DNA from: Himantopus leucocephalus
Lineage: Eukaryota > Chordata > Aves > Charadriiformes > Recurvirostridae
Assembly: GCA_003993805.1 (NCBI GenBank)
Contig: RSEF01000005.1
Coordinates: forward strand, 40,120,515 to 40,184,514
Reading direction: 5' to 3'
DNA length: 64,000 nt
Under the pieces are notes generated by a model. The model worked only from the letters and a program-made list of their open reading frames with translations. It did not search any database and was not told the DNA's origin. The translations under genes and the position numbers were made by a program. Numbering within the stretch: position 1 is the first letter of the stretch; every line of letters begins with the position of its first letter. This document shows, in pieces, positions 34,721-47,700 of the stretch.

Positions 34721-36973
34721 TTAGAGATCTATGACTATGAAAATGCAGATACTCCTACTTTAAAACAAGGGAGGGAAAACACATACAGGATGAGAAGCAG
34801 CCCTCTCTAGAGCAAGTTGAAGAAATACAGGAAAACTGTGTGTGTAATAAGAGCTGTTTGAAAGACAAATTTTCCCATGAGAAGTTTGAAAGAAAATCTA
34901 AAACTGCAAAAAAAGAATTCAGCTTGCCCTATAAATATTGTATGAAAGGGAATTTCTTTTGTTATGAATATGATATTTAGAAATAAAGTAATAACATTGT
35001 CAGGAGGACTTTAAATGCCATTTCTTTTTTGTTGATTTTTCACAGGACATGTTTTTATGTTAAAATGTCAATTCAATAATAAAAAAAATGTTCATTTTGA
35101 TGTGTTTCTGTTCAGTTCTCTTGAGCTGAAGAACTGAAACAAAACAGCATTTCAAGTTGAAATGTCAAGGTGAAAGGAAAATTTTCACTTAGAAATTTGC
35201 CACAGGAAGCCAGCATATTTTTTGTGTTGGAATTTACATCTCCCAATAAAAAAACCCATTTGTTTGATGGGAAGACTTTCCACATGAGCAATTTTCAGCC
35301 AGTGCTAGACATAACATTGCTTTTCTTACTTTGAGCCTAACCCTGCTCACAGTGGAGTCAATGGAAAACGTCTGTTGGGAAGTATCTAGGAATTCAGATG
35401 GCAGGAGAAGTCCTCTGCCTGTCGCGAAACACAAGCCAGAAGACTGCCCACCTGTTGTGTTTACAAAGAGAGAAGCTGAGAGTAAGATATTTTCTTTATT
35501 CAGTTGCTTTTTTAAGTTAGAGCTTTTATTAAATTGCTACATGCATGTCATGCTCATGCCTTTTCCTGGAATATTTTCTGGTTTTACATTCCTTCCACGA
35601 GCTGCTTTTCTAACTAATATGATAGAGACTTGTCCTTTGGAAGCTGAAACTTTTTAGCATTGTGTCCAGCATTGCGTAATGATGTGTTACTCATCTGGTA
35701 TGGGTAATTGTTCCAGCATAGGTGTGAAGGCTGTCATTTTCAGAGAGGGTAGGGACCAACTTGGAAGCTTCAGCCACAATTTTCCGGTGAAGAAATGGGC
35801 CTGCTGGGATTTGCATAATTCTGAGCCTCTCAAATATTTGAGTAAAATGTAACATATTAGTAATAGTTTGCTGTTATAAGCTGCAGTTCATATCGTCATG
35901 ACAGGAAGGAGAACTAGCACAGAGCAGTTGGGGTTTTTTCCTAACACCACCAAGAAAGCATGTAAGCAGCGGTACAGAGCTGCTGTCTCGCTAGCAGAGA
36001 AGCTTTTCTGGTTGTGAGTTTGGAAGGAAAAGCCACAGAAGGAGAGGGAGGGAGTTACACTGAGTGAATCATCAGTGGTGTATTTTCTTTGACAGCAAAG
36101 TGAGTTTAAAGAAGCTCTTTCCCTACCTGAGCCACTTCATGTTTTGTTTTTATCGTCTTTTCTCTTAATCTGTGCTGTATCAGTGATACAGATTAGAGCA
36201 TGGCCGCCCACAAATGTTTTCATGAGCAACACGGAAGTGCTGTGTTTATTTCTTTCTTTTGCCTTCTTCAGACTGCTAGCTAGCCACGCTTAGTATAAAG
36301 GCTACTGAATTGAAAAACACAATATTGCAGTGTATGATAGTAAAATTTTCTTCTGGTGACTGGTGAGTAGTGTCCTGAGTGAGTAAAAGGGCCAGGAATC
36401 AAATCTCAGAAGGAAGAGAAACCTGCAAGTCCTGTAATCTCAGGGCTGAACCCACTGAGGTTGCTGACGATTGGAGCAAGTGAAGTCATGGCCTGCCACA
36501 CAGAATCCACCATTGTGTGTCACCCGTCAGCAAGAGAGCTATTTTTATGCAGCTTCTGCCACTTTCTTAAGGCTGCTGCTTTCATTTTTGAGAGAAATTT
36601 TTTGGCTTTGATAATTTAAATATTTTTTCTTCATGCTCAACATTGTTGTTGCTTCCAAGCTTTCAGGGGTAATAGCATGTGTCTGTACCATTCAGTAGAC
36701 ACCAGGTTGAAAACACTGATCGCCACAAAATAAGCTTTGAGATGCCCAAATTGTTTCAAGAGTTGCCGTAGGAAATAATTATGGCAATTGTGTAAAATTT
36801 GTTCATAAATGTTAACATTATAAAAGCTGTAACTGCCAGGGTTCTCTCTCTTTTCAATGTAAATTTGTATTGAGTGCTGGCCAAACTAGACTCGTACATG
36901 CAAACAATATCTGCCCAAAAGCCAATAACCTAAACTATAAATACAGTAGTTTATTTGGGATTTGTTTGCTTGC

Positions 36974-37231
36974 CTTCTGTATCTTTTCTTTAAAAAACAT
37001 AGTAGGAAAGTAGTGAAAAAAAGAAAGAGTTCTCATTTGTCTTTTGTATTGTTTATCGTTATGTATTTATTTTGTTAGTATTTCTGGTGCTTGCAGCAGG
37101 ANTCTTCTGTATCTTTTTTTAAAAAAACATAGTAGGAAAGTAGTGAAAAAAAGAAAGAGTTCTTATTTGTCTTTTGTATTGTTTATTGTTATGTATTTAT
37201 TTTGTTAGTATTTCTGGTGCTTGCAGCAGGA
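36974..37231 (+). repeat. 128-bp duplicate around a single N (probable assembly duplication)
   Basis: Copies at 36974-37101 and 37104-37231 start CTTCTGTATCTTTT and end GCTTGCAGCAGGA. They differ at a few sites (a T/C in the poly-T, C/T in TTCTCATT, C/T in TTTATCGTT). N is at 37102. It is the longest duplicate of this type in the window, adjoining a poly-A run. Confidence 0.9.
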
Positions 37232-40200
37232 AAAAAAAAATCCTTTTATTTCATTTATCTGTTCTTTTAAAATAACATAGTAAGTAAGAAGTGTTGGGTA
37301 GAAACAAAGTGAAATCACAGTTGGATATTACTGTTGCAAGATAGGAGATGACAATGATATCTTTTTAGTGTATCTGTTATCTGTGGTGTCATTAAACCTA
37401 ATGATGTGCTGAATAATAAAAGCAGGCTTATCACATCAGCAAGACCTTGAATTGTCTCGAAGTTGCCATGCCTGTGGGTTCCCTTTGGCTTTCAGAAAGG
37501 GTTTGGAGTCAGAAGAAGCTGCAGTTCAGAGTGCATTTATGCGATCAAAGCTCTTTAGACAGATGGCTGCTAGCACTCCAAAATGATTAAAATATGTTCC
37601 AAGCAACATCAGTCTGTGGGCTTGGGGACCCAACCTTTCATTAGTCAATAAAGGGTCTTGAGTTCTTGAAAATGAAATCTTTAAAAGCTAATAAGGCTGC
37701 TGGTTTGCTCTGAGCTGTTTCTTTGGATTTGCAGTTGTGGATTGGACTTGGGCCAGTATCTGTCCAATAATACGAGGCTTTAAGAAAAAAAATCTGGTTA
37801 CAAGAGGCCTCCCAGCAGATCTGCCTGTTAAACAGTGTCGCCAAAATTTTCAGTCTTGTATATGTAAGTTTAGGCACCTGAGTTTGCACTTAGGGAGATG
37901 GGAAGTGCAGGTGCCCCTTTGGAAAGCCAGTCGCTCGCTGGAGCATAGTTTATCTATAGGCACCAAGGCTTGATCATTTTGATCTGTTCTATTTTATTTT
38001 TAAATCCTTATGGGTTGACCGAGGGCCATCTCTAGAATACTTTCAGGGTACCATAACCAAGATCATTAAGCAAGTTTTCCAGAGCTTCTAGAAATCATTA
38101 ATATTACTTACAGCATTCCCAAGTGTTGTCAGTGCCTGCCAAATATGCACATGCCATGGTACAGTTTGGTGCAACGGCGCAGTTGGGTTTATTCTCTTGT
38201 CTACACCCGGCTTGTGAGAGATAGCAACTGGGGGCTTGTGCAAATGTGAAGTGTCTGTAACCTCTGCATGTCTATGGGAGGGCAGCAGCAATAAATGTCT
38301 GTTTAATAAGATATTAACAAATCCAAGCCTTCTGTTTCTTTTTTTTTCTTTCTCTGACAGAGGAGAAACTGATCTCACAATTTGTAACTTCTGAATTTGA
38401 AGTGTTCTTGGCCTGTAGACTCTTTCCACTCAAGTCTCAAAATCTGAAGATATGTAAATTCTCTCAGAAATGCCTCAAGATTTAGCCCACTGCTGGTGAA
38501 AAGAGAATGTATTTGAAAACACATCAGAGTTTTGACATACGCCAACAGAAGCAAAGCAAGTCATGGTGATCCCATTAGCTCAGTGTGATCCCATTAGCCA
38601 AATTGTTCAGCCTGTCTTCTTTCACCTTGGGAACCGCTCTCACATTCCTTTTGTCAGGACTTGATGGGGCCGGCAACTGAAGTTCTTCCCCCTCCCACAC
38701 CATAGTTACTTGGAGAATGTCCTACTCCATTTCTCTTTCCCAAAATATCCCTCTAAAGGTTTGCCTGTGCCTCAGCTTGAACAGCCAGTGAATTTTACTC
38801 ATCATAAACATGGGCAAGGTGTTACTGTCTTTCAATAAATGTATATCAGATTATGGTTTCTGATTGTTTTGGTGAGCTGCTTTTTTGGTTTTGCTTGTTG
38901 CAAAATATCTGGTTTGTGTGTCCCAAAGCTTTTTGTCCACCATCTAAACAATCCTGTCACCTACTCTGCTCTTACAAATGACTTCTGAACTGGGTCACAT
39001 TCTCCCTAGCTGTAGGCACGTAGCTCCAGGCATAGGTTTTTAACCTCTGTTTTTCAAATTCCTGTGAAATAATTTTTTCCTCAGACAAAACTAAGACCTC
39101 ATTTTCCCCAGAGTAGGCCACATAAGACAAAGATCTGCACTAAAAGCCCAGGATGTAGTGAACACGCCTGTTTCTCTTAGTGTCTCCATTTCTGGAGTTC
39201 CTTATAAACAGATATATTTACATTGGACTCAAGAGTTTTCACATTAATTTGTGTTCTGAAGTGGTCCTGTTACTTTATCTCTGTTGCTGCTCTGCCTCCT
39301 AAAATTTAGGAAGCTGACCTGATAACCTAAATGGGTCAGAACTTCAGAGTAAGGAGATCCACAAAGCCTTCATCAAAGTGTTACAATTTTAAGGCTCGAT
39401 AGATCACAAAGAACTAGAACTAGGAAAGGAAACTCTAAAGAACAGATTCACAGTGTCTTGGGAGCAGACAGAATTTCTCTCCTTAGGAATTAAGTCTCTC
39501 TTTATATCTCCTAAGGTGCCAGACTTCATAGTAATCATTTTTCCCTCTACTCCAGGGAATCACATTTTATTAAACAAGCCAACATTCTAGATTGCCTACA
39601 TCACTTCTTTTTTGGATCATTTTTCTGAGCTCTGCAGAAGTTCCATTTCCAATAATGCCATGTAACAAGAAAGTGCTGCTGAATGCTCCATCCGTATACT
39701 CAGGTCTGAGGTTTCCAGAGAATTGAGCAGGACTTCAAGAGTGACATGAGTCTGGAGAAGTGGATGATTTTTACATGCTGCTAAAGTGCTTGGGGGCTCC
39801 TGCTTTGAATATTCTGATTTGTCATTGTTTTCATCTGAAGCTGCAAGTCCCTGAAGCTTGTAAACACCAAGTCCTAAAGGTCTCCATTTGGAGAGTGGAA
39901 ATAAAGGGCCTCTTTTGGAATGTTTTTTCTTTGCCTCTCGATTCCCCTAGCTCTAAGATGTGAATAGTGCTACTCATGCATTTTTTTGAAAAATACATTG
40001 ATTTAAGTTTTCGTTATTAGATTCTGCTAAATATTAAGTGGGCTAAACATAAATTTATCACAGTAGCTATTGTATTGCAGCAGTCCTTCTGAAATGCATG
40101 TACAGAACTGCGTTTTTCAGACAAACCATGCACTGTGAGTGCCCCATTAATACATTTAATGTTTAATGACCAACTGTTTCTCCGGCTTCCTCTAAATTAC

Positions 40201-42964
40201 TGTAAAGTTACTATTCCAAGGAGAAAAAGTAGCTTTTTATTCTGGAGAAGACTGTGGCATTCATCACTTTGAGTGAGAATGTAATCTCAAACAGTTCATA
40301 ATATTTCCTCTGCTAAAAGGCAGCAAGAATTTGGAAACCTTTGAAATAAGGATGAGGCTGCAAGAGAGAAAAAAAGTATCCGCTTTCCAGGTAGGTGAGT
40401 CCAGTTGTTGTATTAGTTCAGGGCCGGAGGGGCAGTTTTGGTGAAATCAATGAGTATGTGTATAACTTTGTTGTAGAAATGTTGCAGAGTTCCTTCTTTC
40501 TGTTTGTAACAGTGCAGCTCTTTATGACTGGGGGGGGAAAAACTGGTTTAGCGAAGGAGGTGTTGAGCCTGCCAAAGTTGATGGAGGTGAATTTGGATAG
40601 CCATTTAGTGTGGGACAGCTAGACGGGAACAGAGAAGAATGTAAAATGAGTAGATTGCTACAGATTTATGCTTGCCAGAACAAAACAGGTAAATTGTTTG
40701 CGAGTTTAAAGTCCCTGAGTTTGCAGACTTAAGTAAAGACATGCCTTTAAAAAAATCCAAGAAGATGTTGGTATAATGATATTTCTTTTGAACATTACGC
40801 TGGAGGAAGGTTACAAGACTGTCGAACACTTAAAAATGATTTTTACTCAACTAATGCTTCCATAATGGACGTTAATACTGTTGACATTACTCATGGATTG
40901 AATGCAAGCAATTTAAACAATAGATAGTATCAGGTGCTAATAGATCAAATGTAATTACTCTTGATGAAATAATTTTACACAGTTTAGCAAAATCGTTTCA
41001 ATTATTCACTGCAAAAGAAAACATTGAGTAAAAGTGAAAATACTAAGCTTTCTCCTCTAGGGGCATTGTATGCATTTCTGAGTCATATTTTTTTCTTCAT
41101 GGCAACCTTTCCTCTATAACAGCTTCCAGTGCAAGTTATTACAATTCTTTTTGCATAAGATAGGTCGTGTGAAGTTCAGCAGTAGGTGGGGCCACTGTGG
41201 TAGATTGGGGGACAGTCTTAATAGATCCGTTTCATTAATTAAGTCATGCATTTTTTTATTAACAAAACCTGTATGTCAGGTTTAGCCAGCTGGGAACCAT
41301 TCTTATGGTTGTTATCTTTGTCAGAAGGAATATTGTGAAAATAAGGAATTACTGTACACGCTTTAACTCCTGATTAAACAGAGGAATGACATCCGCTCAC
41401 CCGCTGTCCATGAAAAAATAACTTAGGGGCATATCATAGGCTTGATTCGTAGGTTCTGATCTTACATAGCTCATTAAGGTAAAAACTCTTTACATTGCAT
41501 TCAAAATTTACCCTGAAGGATTTGTGTCATACCTATCCCATGGCCATTAAGGTAAGCAAGGTTAAGGTCAAAATTTCAAATATCTAGATTATTTATTATT
41601 TCTTTTTACTCTTGAAGGAACTTTTTCTTCTTGCTCCTCTTTTTGGATGTATAAAGCAATATTTTCTTGTATTCTTTCCCTTCCGGTCTTCCATTCCCAG
41701 AGATCAGGAGGAAGCAGTAACATTTCCAGGAAGTATTTAGTTGTACTAAACACCCAGAACAGTGTAAGCACCTACTGATAGCCACAGCCTTTATCTTCTT
41801 GATGCTAATAAATTCAAGGCATTCTATACTAGGCTTTCTCCTGGTCCTCAGCGGGAAATGCACTAATGACTTCCACTATCATTAAAGAAGATTGAACTGG
41901 GAGGTGCTTTCACCAAAGAGGAAGAAGTGCTGTGAATTTGTCCCTCACCCAAAGGAGTGGAAAGAAGTATGGGTTACGGGGTTCATATTATCTGATTTAT
42001 TTTTCTTTTGCTTCTGAGCTATGCAGGATCTTAATATCATCCAGGCTCGTCTAACATCACATTCTGTTTGTTTCAATCGTATTCTGTAAAAGGGAATAAT
42101 ACAGTGGCTAGACTTCCATCCTAAGGTCATTGGTGGAGATACAGAAATACTATTTAGCTCTTCTACCCTACTGTCTTTACCAAGAGAGTCATATATTATT
42201 ATACTTCTACAGTTGTGACAGTAGAATAAGGACTATCCTGATGTAGGAATTTAGTTCTCAATGTTACAGCTCCTATCAGAGTAGAGTATAATATCAGCTG
42301 AATGTGTATAAGCACAGCAGGCAGTATTCATACTAATAATTATCTTGTCCTGTTCAAAAAATAAATAAGGAATTGAACAGTTGGCTAGATATCCAGTGTT
42401 GGCTGGATTTCACAAGAGCTTTCATACTCATTCAGCTTCCTTGTCAGGTCCTGAAAAAATAATTAATTCTTTGGTTCAGTGCAACCAATACATTTCCTGC
42501 TACAGTATTTCACTTTTACCTGCTGGTTATGAAGAAATGATATGCTGGTAAAAAGAAAAAGCTGCAGTTTTTCTGGTGAACTCCTGCTTCATGAAGTTAA
42601 AACTGTTGTTTTCCTCTTCACTCAGGCTAAAGTGAAGTGCACAACAATATTATTCTTTTACAGATTTGATTTCAGTAGCCAAGTGGTCAAAACTCATGAG
42701 TGTAAAAGAAAAGAGAGGTAAGGGAAGTTGATTTAAAAGCTTTAGGATACAGAAATCAATTCAGCATCTGTTTTCAGCCACATTCCAAGCCCTACTCTTT
42801 GGAGCTCTCTCTTCACTGATTTTTCTCCAGCAGCCACCAGTCTAATCTCTCACTTCTCAAGAGGCATGCGAGTTACGCGGTTTGGCTTCCAGTCGGCAGG
42901 CCGTATCCGGCTGATGGCCCCTTTTGCATGGGAGGAAGCCAAGAACATCTTCGCAGGTAACAGG
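37232..42964. other. Unique intronic sequence, no gene recognised
   Basis: No exon or confident repeat was seen. A short direct repeat GTGATCCCATTAGC occurs twice within 25 bp near 38565-38600. A MIR-like snippet (TGTAAAAGGGAATAATACAG) at about 42085-42105 is too short to call. Confidence 0.45.
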
Positions 42965-43073
42965 GACCTTGGGCTCCCAGCAGCTCAACAAAGCACGGGG
43001 GGCTGCTATCACCACCTGNGACCTTGGGCTCCCGGCAGCTCAACAAAGCATGGGGGGCTGCTATCACCACCTG
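42965..43073 (+). repeat. 54-bp duplicate around a single N (probable assembly duplication)
   Basis: GACCTTGGGCTCCC...CACCACCTG occurs at 42965-43018 and 43020-43073, with two transition differences and N at 43019. Confidence 0.9.
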
Positions 43074-43274
43074 CACCCCATGGTGGCAATGGTGGCTGAA
43101 CCTGCAATGGGGAGGCAGAAACTGCCTCCTTGTGAGAAACTGTTGTGTTTTTTCCATAAAGGTCCCAAACCTGGACCTGTCTGCTGAGGTTAACTAGGCT
43201 GATGTGCGTTGCCAACACACGCATACTGTTAATTAGCTCTTTTGTATCTTTCCATGAATAATAATTTGCACTGA

Positions 43275-43530
43275 GACCTGAACCAAGATCGGGGCCTCAG
43301 GTTTCCAGATACAGCACACATAGGCAATAAGAAGCAATCCTGGGCCCCCAAAGCTTAGAATTTAAGGAAGACAAAAAGCAAGGGAAAGGCACTTTACTCC
43401 TAGTTTCAGCATGGCAGGCTGAGGTTTGCATGTTGTGACTTGCTCAGTACCACACAGAAGATGTGAAATAGAAGAGGGAATGCAAGACAGAGCTCTGATC
43501 CCCAATCCACTAAATCATTCCCCCAGCATG
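43275..43530 (-). mobile_element. MIR-type SINE relic, reverse orientation, nearly full length
   Basis: Best-preserved SINE of the window. Blocks: ATCGGGGCCTCAGGTTTCCA, CCCCCAAAGCTTAGAATTTA (CCCAAAGAGCTTACAATCTAA), AAGACAAAAAGCAAGGGAAA, GTGACTTGCTCAGTACCACA (GTGACTTGCCCAAGGTCACA), GACAGAGCTCTGATCCCCAA and CACTAAATCATTCCC (AGTGCCTTAACCAC side). The order equals the long amniote form of the MIR/core-SINE on the minus strand. Confidence 0.62.
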
Positions 43531-46500
43531 CGTCCTTGTTTCGCATTAAGGAGAATGGCCCAGACAAGTCTGCCCAGTTGCTTCAGTAAGCATTGGTACA
43601 ATAGGGAAGCAGACTTCCCCTATATTAAATTTCCCAAGCGTTCCCTTTATCATTTAAGCCATCATTTTAACTGCCTTGTTTCATAGCGCTTGGCTGTCCA
43701 AGGAGCTGTATGATTTATATGAATAAGGGTTTGGCAGCAGCAACTAGGTAAGACATGGCTTACTGAGTAGCGATACGTTGCCATTGTGTCATCTACATGG
43801 CTTTCAGGAGGTGACTTGCTAAGTGTATATCTGCATAGCAATCCCCAAACCAACTGCATTTTTGTATGGGAGAAGCCACGATAGCTTTAAAGTAGACATT
43901 ACGGGCGTCTGTACTAGTCTGGAGGAAGGTTTTCAGACTGCAGCACATGCAGTCCTCCTAGTGACTCACTTGCCATTTCAGAGTGGCACGTGTTGCTGTG
44001 CACACTACCAAGAAAGCGGGGAAACCATGTGCTAGACACACTCACCTGGAGTTCCTCGGTGTACCTCACTTCTTGGCACAGTGGTGACCGCAGCTGGGCA
44101 TGTGCTGGGGCACAGGATGCCTTGTTTACCTTTGGTCAAAGTTGCTTAATACATTTCAGTAACATCTGTGAGAAAAATCAGACAAAACTGTTCAAATACT
44201 CTCTGTTTTATTTTCCTGGGACAAGGGGGAAAATATCCTCAAATTAAAAAACATGGTGTTTTGTGGGTTTTTTTTTTAAAGTCACTCGAAGATTTTTAAC
44301 CAGCTGAATCATTCAGCAACAAAGGAATGACAAGAGGGCAGAGCCCCATGTGAATTCCCTTCCCGGGTCAGTCACACTGAGGGTTTCTAGCTTTAGCACT
44401 ACTCAGCTCATCCATGAGATCATCCCTCTCTCAAATTCCATATGTATTTGGTTATTCCGTCTTTGAAACACGTTTCCATTCTTTGTATTTCTTTTAATTG
44501 CCTTCTCCTGGAGAGACTCTACTCTTCCATCTACTCAGCTGGATGTTCCTGGCCATGCTGGAAGGCAGAGCTGGCTTCCAGCCCTGAGTCCAAGACAGCT
44601 TCGTCTCTTGCTTTTCTGGTTCAGTGGGGGAGTTAAGCCAAGCAATCACAATAGCAAATCAGGACAGCCATAAAATTCACGATCGTGTCTGATTTATAAA
44701 GATAACATTGTATTAAGTGCAAGATATTTTCTGGGGTTATTAGTAACAGCCTTTCTTCAGCCGGTCATTCCCGAATGGTGCCATGCGCTTTACTGCTTGA
44801 TTGATTTATATGCCTTTATGATTTTAATTAATACCGTTTTCATCAGAGCCAATTAATAGTGATTTGAAAACTCCAGGCTGTTCAGTTTATCTGTGCCAGT
44901 GTTTGGGAGTTATTCCCGTGATCTTTATTTTTGAAATCTCTTGAATGGCATCGAGAGCACTAAAGAGGCCATTTAAACACTGGGGAAAAAAAAATAATGC
45001 TTATACTTCTGGGAAAACATTTACGGTGATTCACATTTTGGAAACTGAAACACTATCAATGTTTTATTCCCAGATTATTTTCCAAGAAAAAGCTTGGATC
45101 CACTGCTGAATCAGTTTCTTCAAAATACTTAGGCTCATACTGGAGTTGGATCATGCAGAGAAGGCTGGAATACTGTGCTGGAGGAGGAGGTCAGGAGCCT
45201 CCTCCGTCCTGTGGCATTAGCACAGAGGCATGGAATAAGCCTAAGTCTAAGGAGACGTTTGGATCCTACCTGGCTGTAGCAGAGCGTACACACGCTAATT
45301 GTTAAAGGTTCACGATAAAAGTTTAGCGATCTAGACAAGCTGCTTTGCACAGAAAAACACTTAACAAAACTCATTAGCTGAGAATATACCCACTTGGAAA
45401 CGGGAATATATATTCACTGTATGGGAACAAAAAGTCTCTGGATCCTAGTGTAACTATTTTAGAGTTGGTTTTTTTCTGTGGTGAAAAGAGGCTAAAAATC
45501 CTACGCCATCTTGATGTGAGTGAAAGCTAAGAATTTTACAGAAACTGAAGCCTTGTAAGAAAATCTCAAACGTGCACTTGTATAACAGGTTTTCAGCAAG
45601 TCTGGCACAGTATTTACTACTACAGTATAAAGGGCTGGGTTCCTTGATGTATATTTCTAGTTGGCATTTTATCAAGGAAATAAACTTTGATTTTTCTTTA
45701 TTTTGTGACATGTGGATTGAAACTACATTTTCTCTGTCCAAAGCCTTGATTTAAAAGCATTAGATCATTAAATTAAGTGCTTTTGCATAAGACTAAAATT
45801 GTAACTGAACAAATTATTTATGCGGAGAGAAGCAAGATAAAGTTTCTTTCAAGAGTTCTTTAACATATCAGATTGATAAGACTCAAAACACCTTTACTGC
45901 CATTAAATATTTACCAAGACTTGGCTTTTGGAAGAGGGGCAGTTCAGTGCAGTGTGTTTGGCTCCATGCAATGCTATTGATTAGCTATCAGAAGGACATA
46001 GTTAATGGGTAACTGGAGGTATTACAGAGCGCTCCACATTCTTGTCAAGTCTTTTCTCTGAAGATGACCTAAAATAAAGTCAGTTACAACTGGCGTTCAC
46101 CCTGCGACAGATTGCACAAGCTCACCTACGGTATGAACAAAAGGTTCACAAGAATCAGTTGACCAGGGCTTAAGCAATCCTTTCTAGTAGTTGTTGTCAT
46201 CACTGCTGGACTTTAGAACTGCACATGTTTACATTTAATTAGAAAGAACACACAGTTTACATCGCACAGTAGCTATCAGTATCGAATCAGAATTGATTTC
46301 CGCTCGCTTTCTCAAATGACTGTTTCCTTCAGACTAATTAAAAAAAGGCACATAACAAAATGACTCATATAAATTTTAAAGCAAAGTAAACACTATTCCC
46401 TGGAGACAAAAATAAAAGTCAACAGCACACAATCATTACATTGAGCTTGGTTTCAGGTGATTCTGATGCCTGCATTATGATATATATCAGCACTATCAGA

Positions 46501-47360
46501 TTTGTTTTATGTAGATGTATATATGGATGTATATATGAAGTACCCCTTTGCACTGAGTGGATGCTTCACTGACTTTCAGTTTTCAGGGTTGGGTTTCTTA
46601 TTTGTTTCATCTGAATTGTCGCGGTTTATCTAATACAAGAGGTGATTCTCTAGTATCACTACTTTTTGCAGAAGGATTTTGTTCATTTTGTGTAGGTCAC
46701 TCACGTAAAATGGAAGTCAGAAGCCATTATCCTTACCAGTGAGAAGCTGCAAAGGAAACTAAAAGCACGGACCAAATTAGCCTTAACTTCATGCATAATT
46801 TCCAACAAAGAAATCTCTATTAGATTTTGTTAGTTACGCGGGCAAATCTAAATTCACACTACGGTGACGGGGGATGTCATTTAAGGCTCCTAGCAGAAAT
46901 GCCTGACCCTTGAATGTGCACATTCTTTGTCATCAGGAAAGATTTCCGTGGCTGGCATTTTGGAGAGTACTGCCAGGCCCATGGGAGCTGAAGGGGTGGC
47001 AGTCCACACCAGGTTGGTAGGTAGATGCGTAGAGCTGTAGGAGCTGATTTTGAAACGCTTGCTCAGAAGGCCTGATGTTCATCTATGCCGTAATACCCTG
47101 GTTTCCATGTAACAGACGGTGTTCAGAATGAAGGAAAGGAAAAAGGAAAAAAGTAATACCAACTGCACCTATTTTCTACCTCTTTTAGTTGGTATATTTT
47201 AGTGCACAACCGGAGTTACTGCTATCTTAATTAAGTTTAGCTTTGAGGAAAAAGGTGCACTGTTCTTAAAAATGATGTTGTCAAAAATGTAAAGTATAAA
47301 AAATAAACCGCTATGACCTTTAGGACAAGATCCTCTGTCTCTTTTCCACCAAGTTTGTGT
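43531..47360. other. Unique intronic sequence with two candidate conserved blocks
   Basis: No gene recognised. The blocks 44640-45010 and 46180-46480 contain several TTAATTA/AATTAA-type homeodomain cores in otherwise complex, non-repetitive sequence and resemble conserved non-coding elements. This is inference only. Confidence 0.4.
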
Positions 47361-47596
47361 TTCTGCAAATCCCTGACATAGGCAATTTCCCTGCTGGCCC
47401 GAAGCCAGAGTCGCTGGCTCTACACCACCCCCGTACACACCCCTTCAGTGATCCATGTCAACCCAGTGGCCTCCAGCAGCAAGCAGAGAGGCGCAGGGGC
47501 CGCCAGTTCAGCCCGGGGACTGGGAAGGTGAAAACGCCTCTTGTCTTTGAGCCGGTTGTGCCCCTCCTTGCTGCCTGCTGCCCGCAGCTGAGCCAG

Positions 47597-47700
47597 GATC
47601 TGCACTGCCCCGGCCGTGATGCTCGCGCTTCCCAGGGAAAGTGGCTGGGATCTGCGCTGCCCTGGCCACAATGCTCATGCTTCCCGGGGAAAGTGGCTGG
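47597..47700 (+). repeat. Two-copy 52-bp GC-rich tandem repeat
   Basis: Copies 47597-47648 and 47649-47700 each start GATCTGC and end GGGAAAGTGGCTGG. They differ at several sites, mostly transitions at CpG-like positions. No N is present, so unlike the other duplicates this one looks like a real minisatellite seed, inside a GC-rich block at about 47370-47720. Confidence 0.8.

Noticed and set aside
38563..38602. Short direct repeat GTGATCCCATTAGC
   Set aside because: Two copies of 14 bp only; ordinary micro-duplication, no array.
42066..42125. MIR-like snippet TGTAAAAGGGAATAATACAG
   Set aside because: Too short and without ordered flanking blocks.
42866..43224. Open frames on both strands spanning N at 43019
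   Set aside because: They run across a false duplication with an undefined base, so the frames are assembly products.
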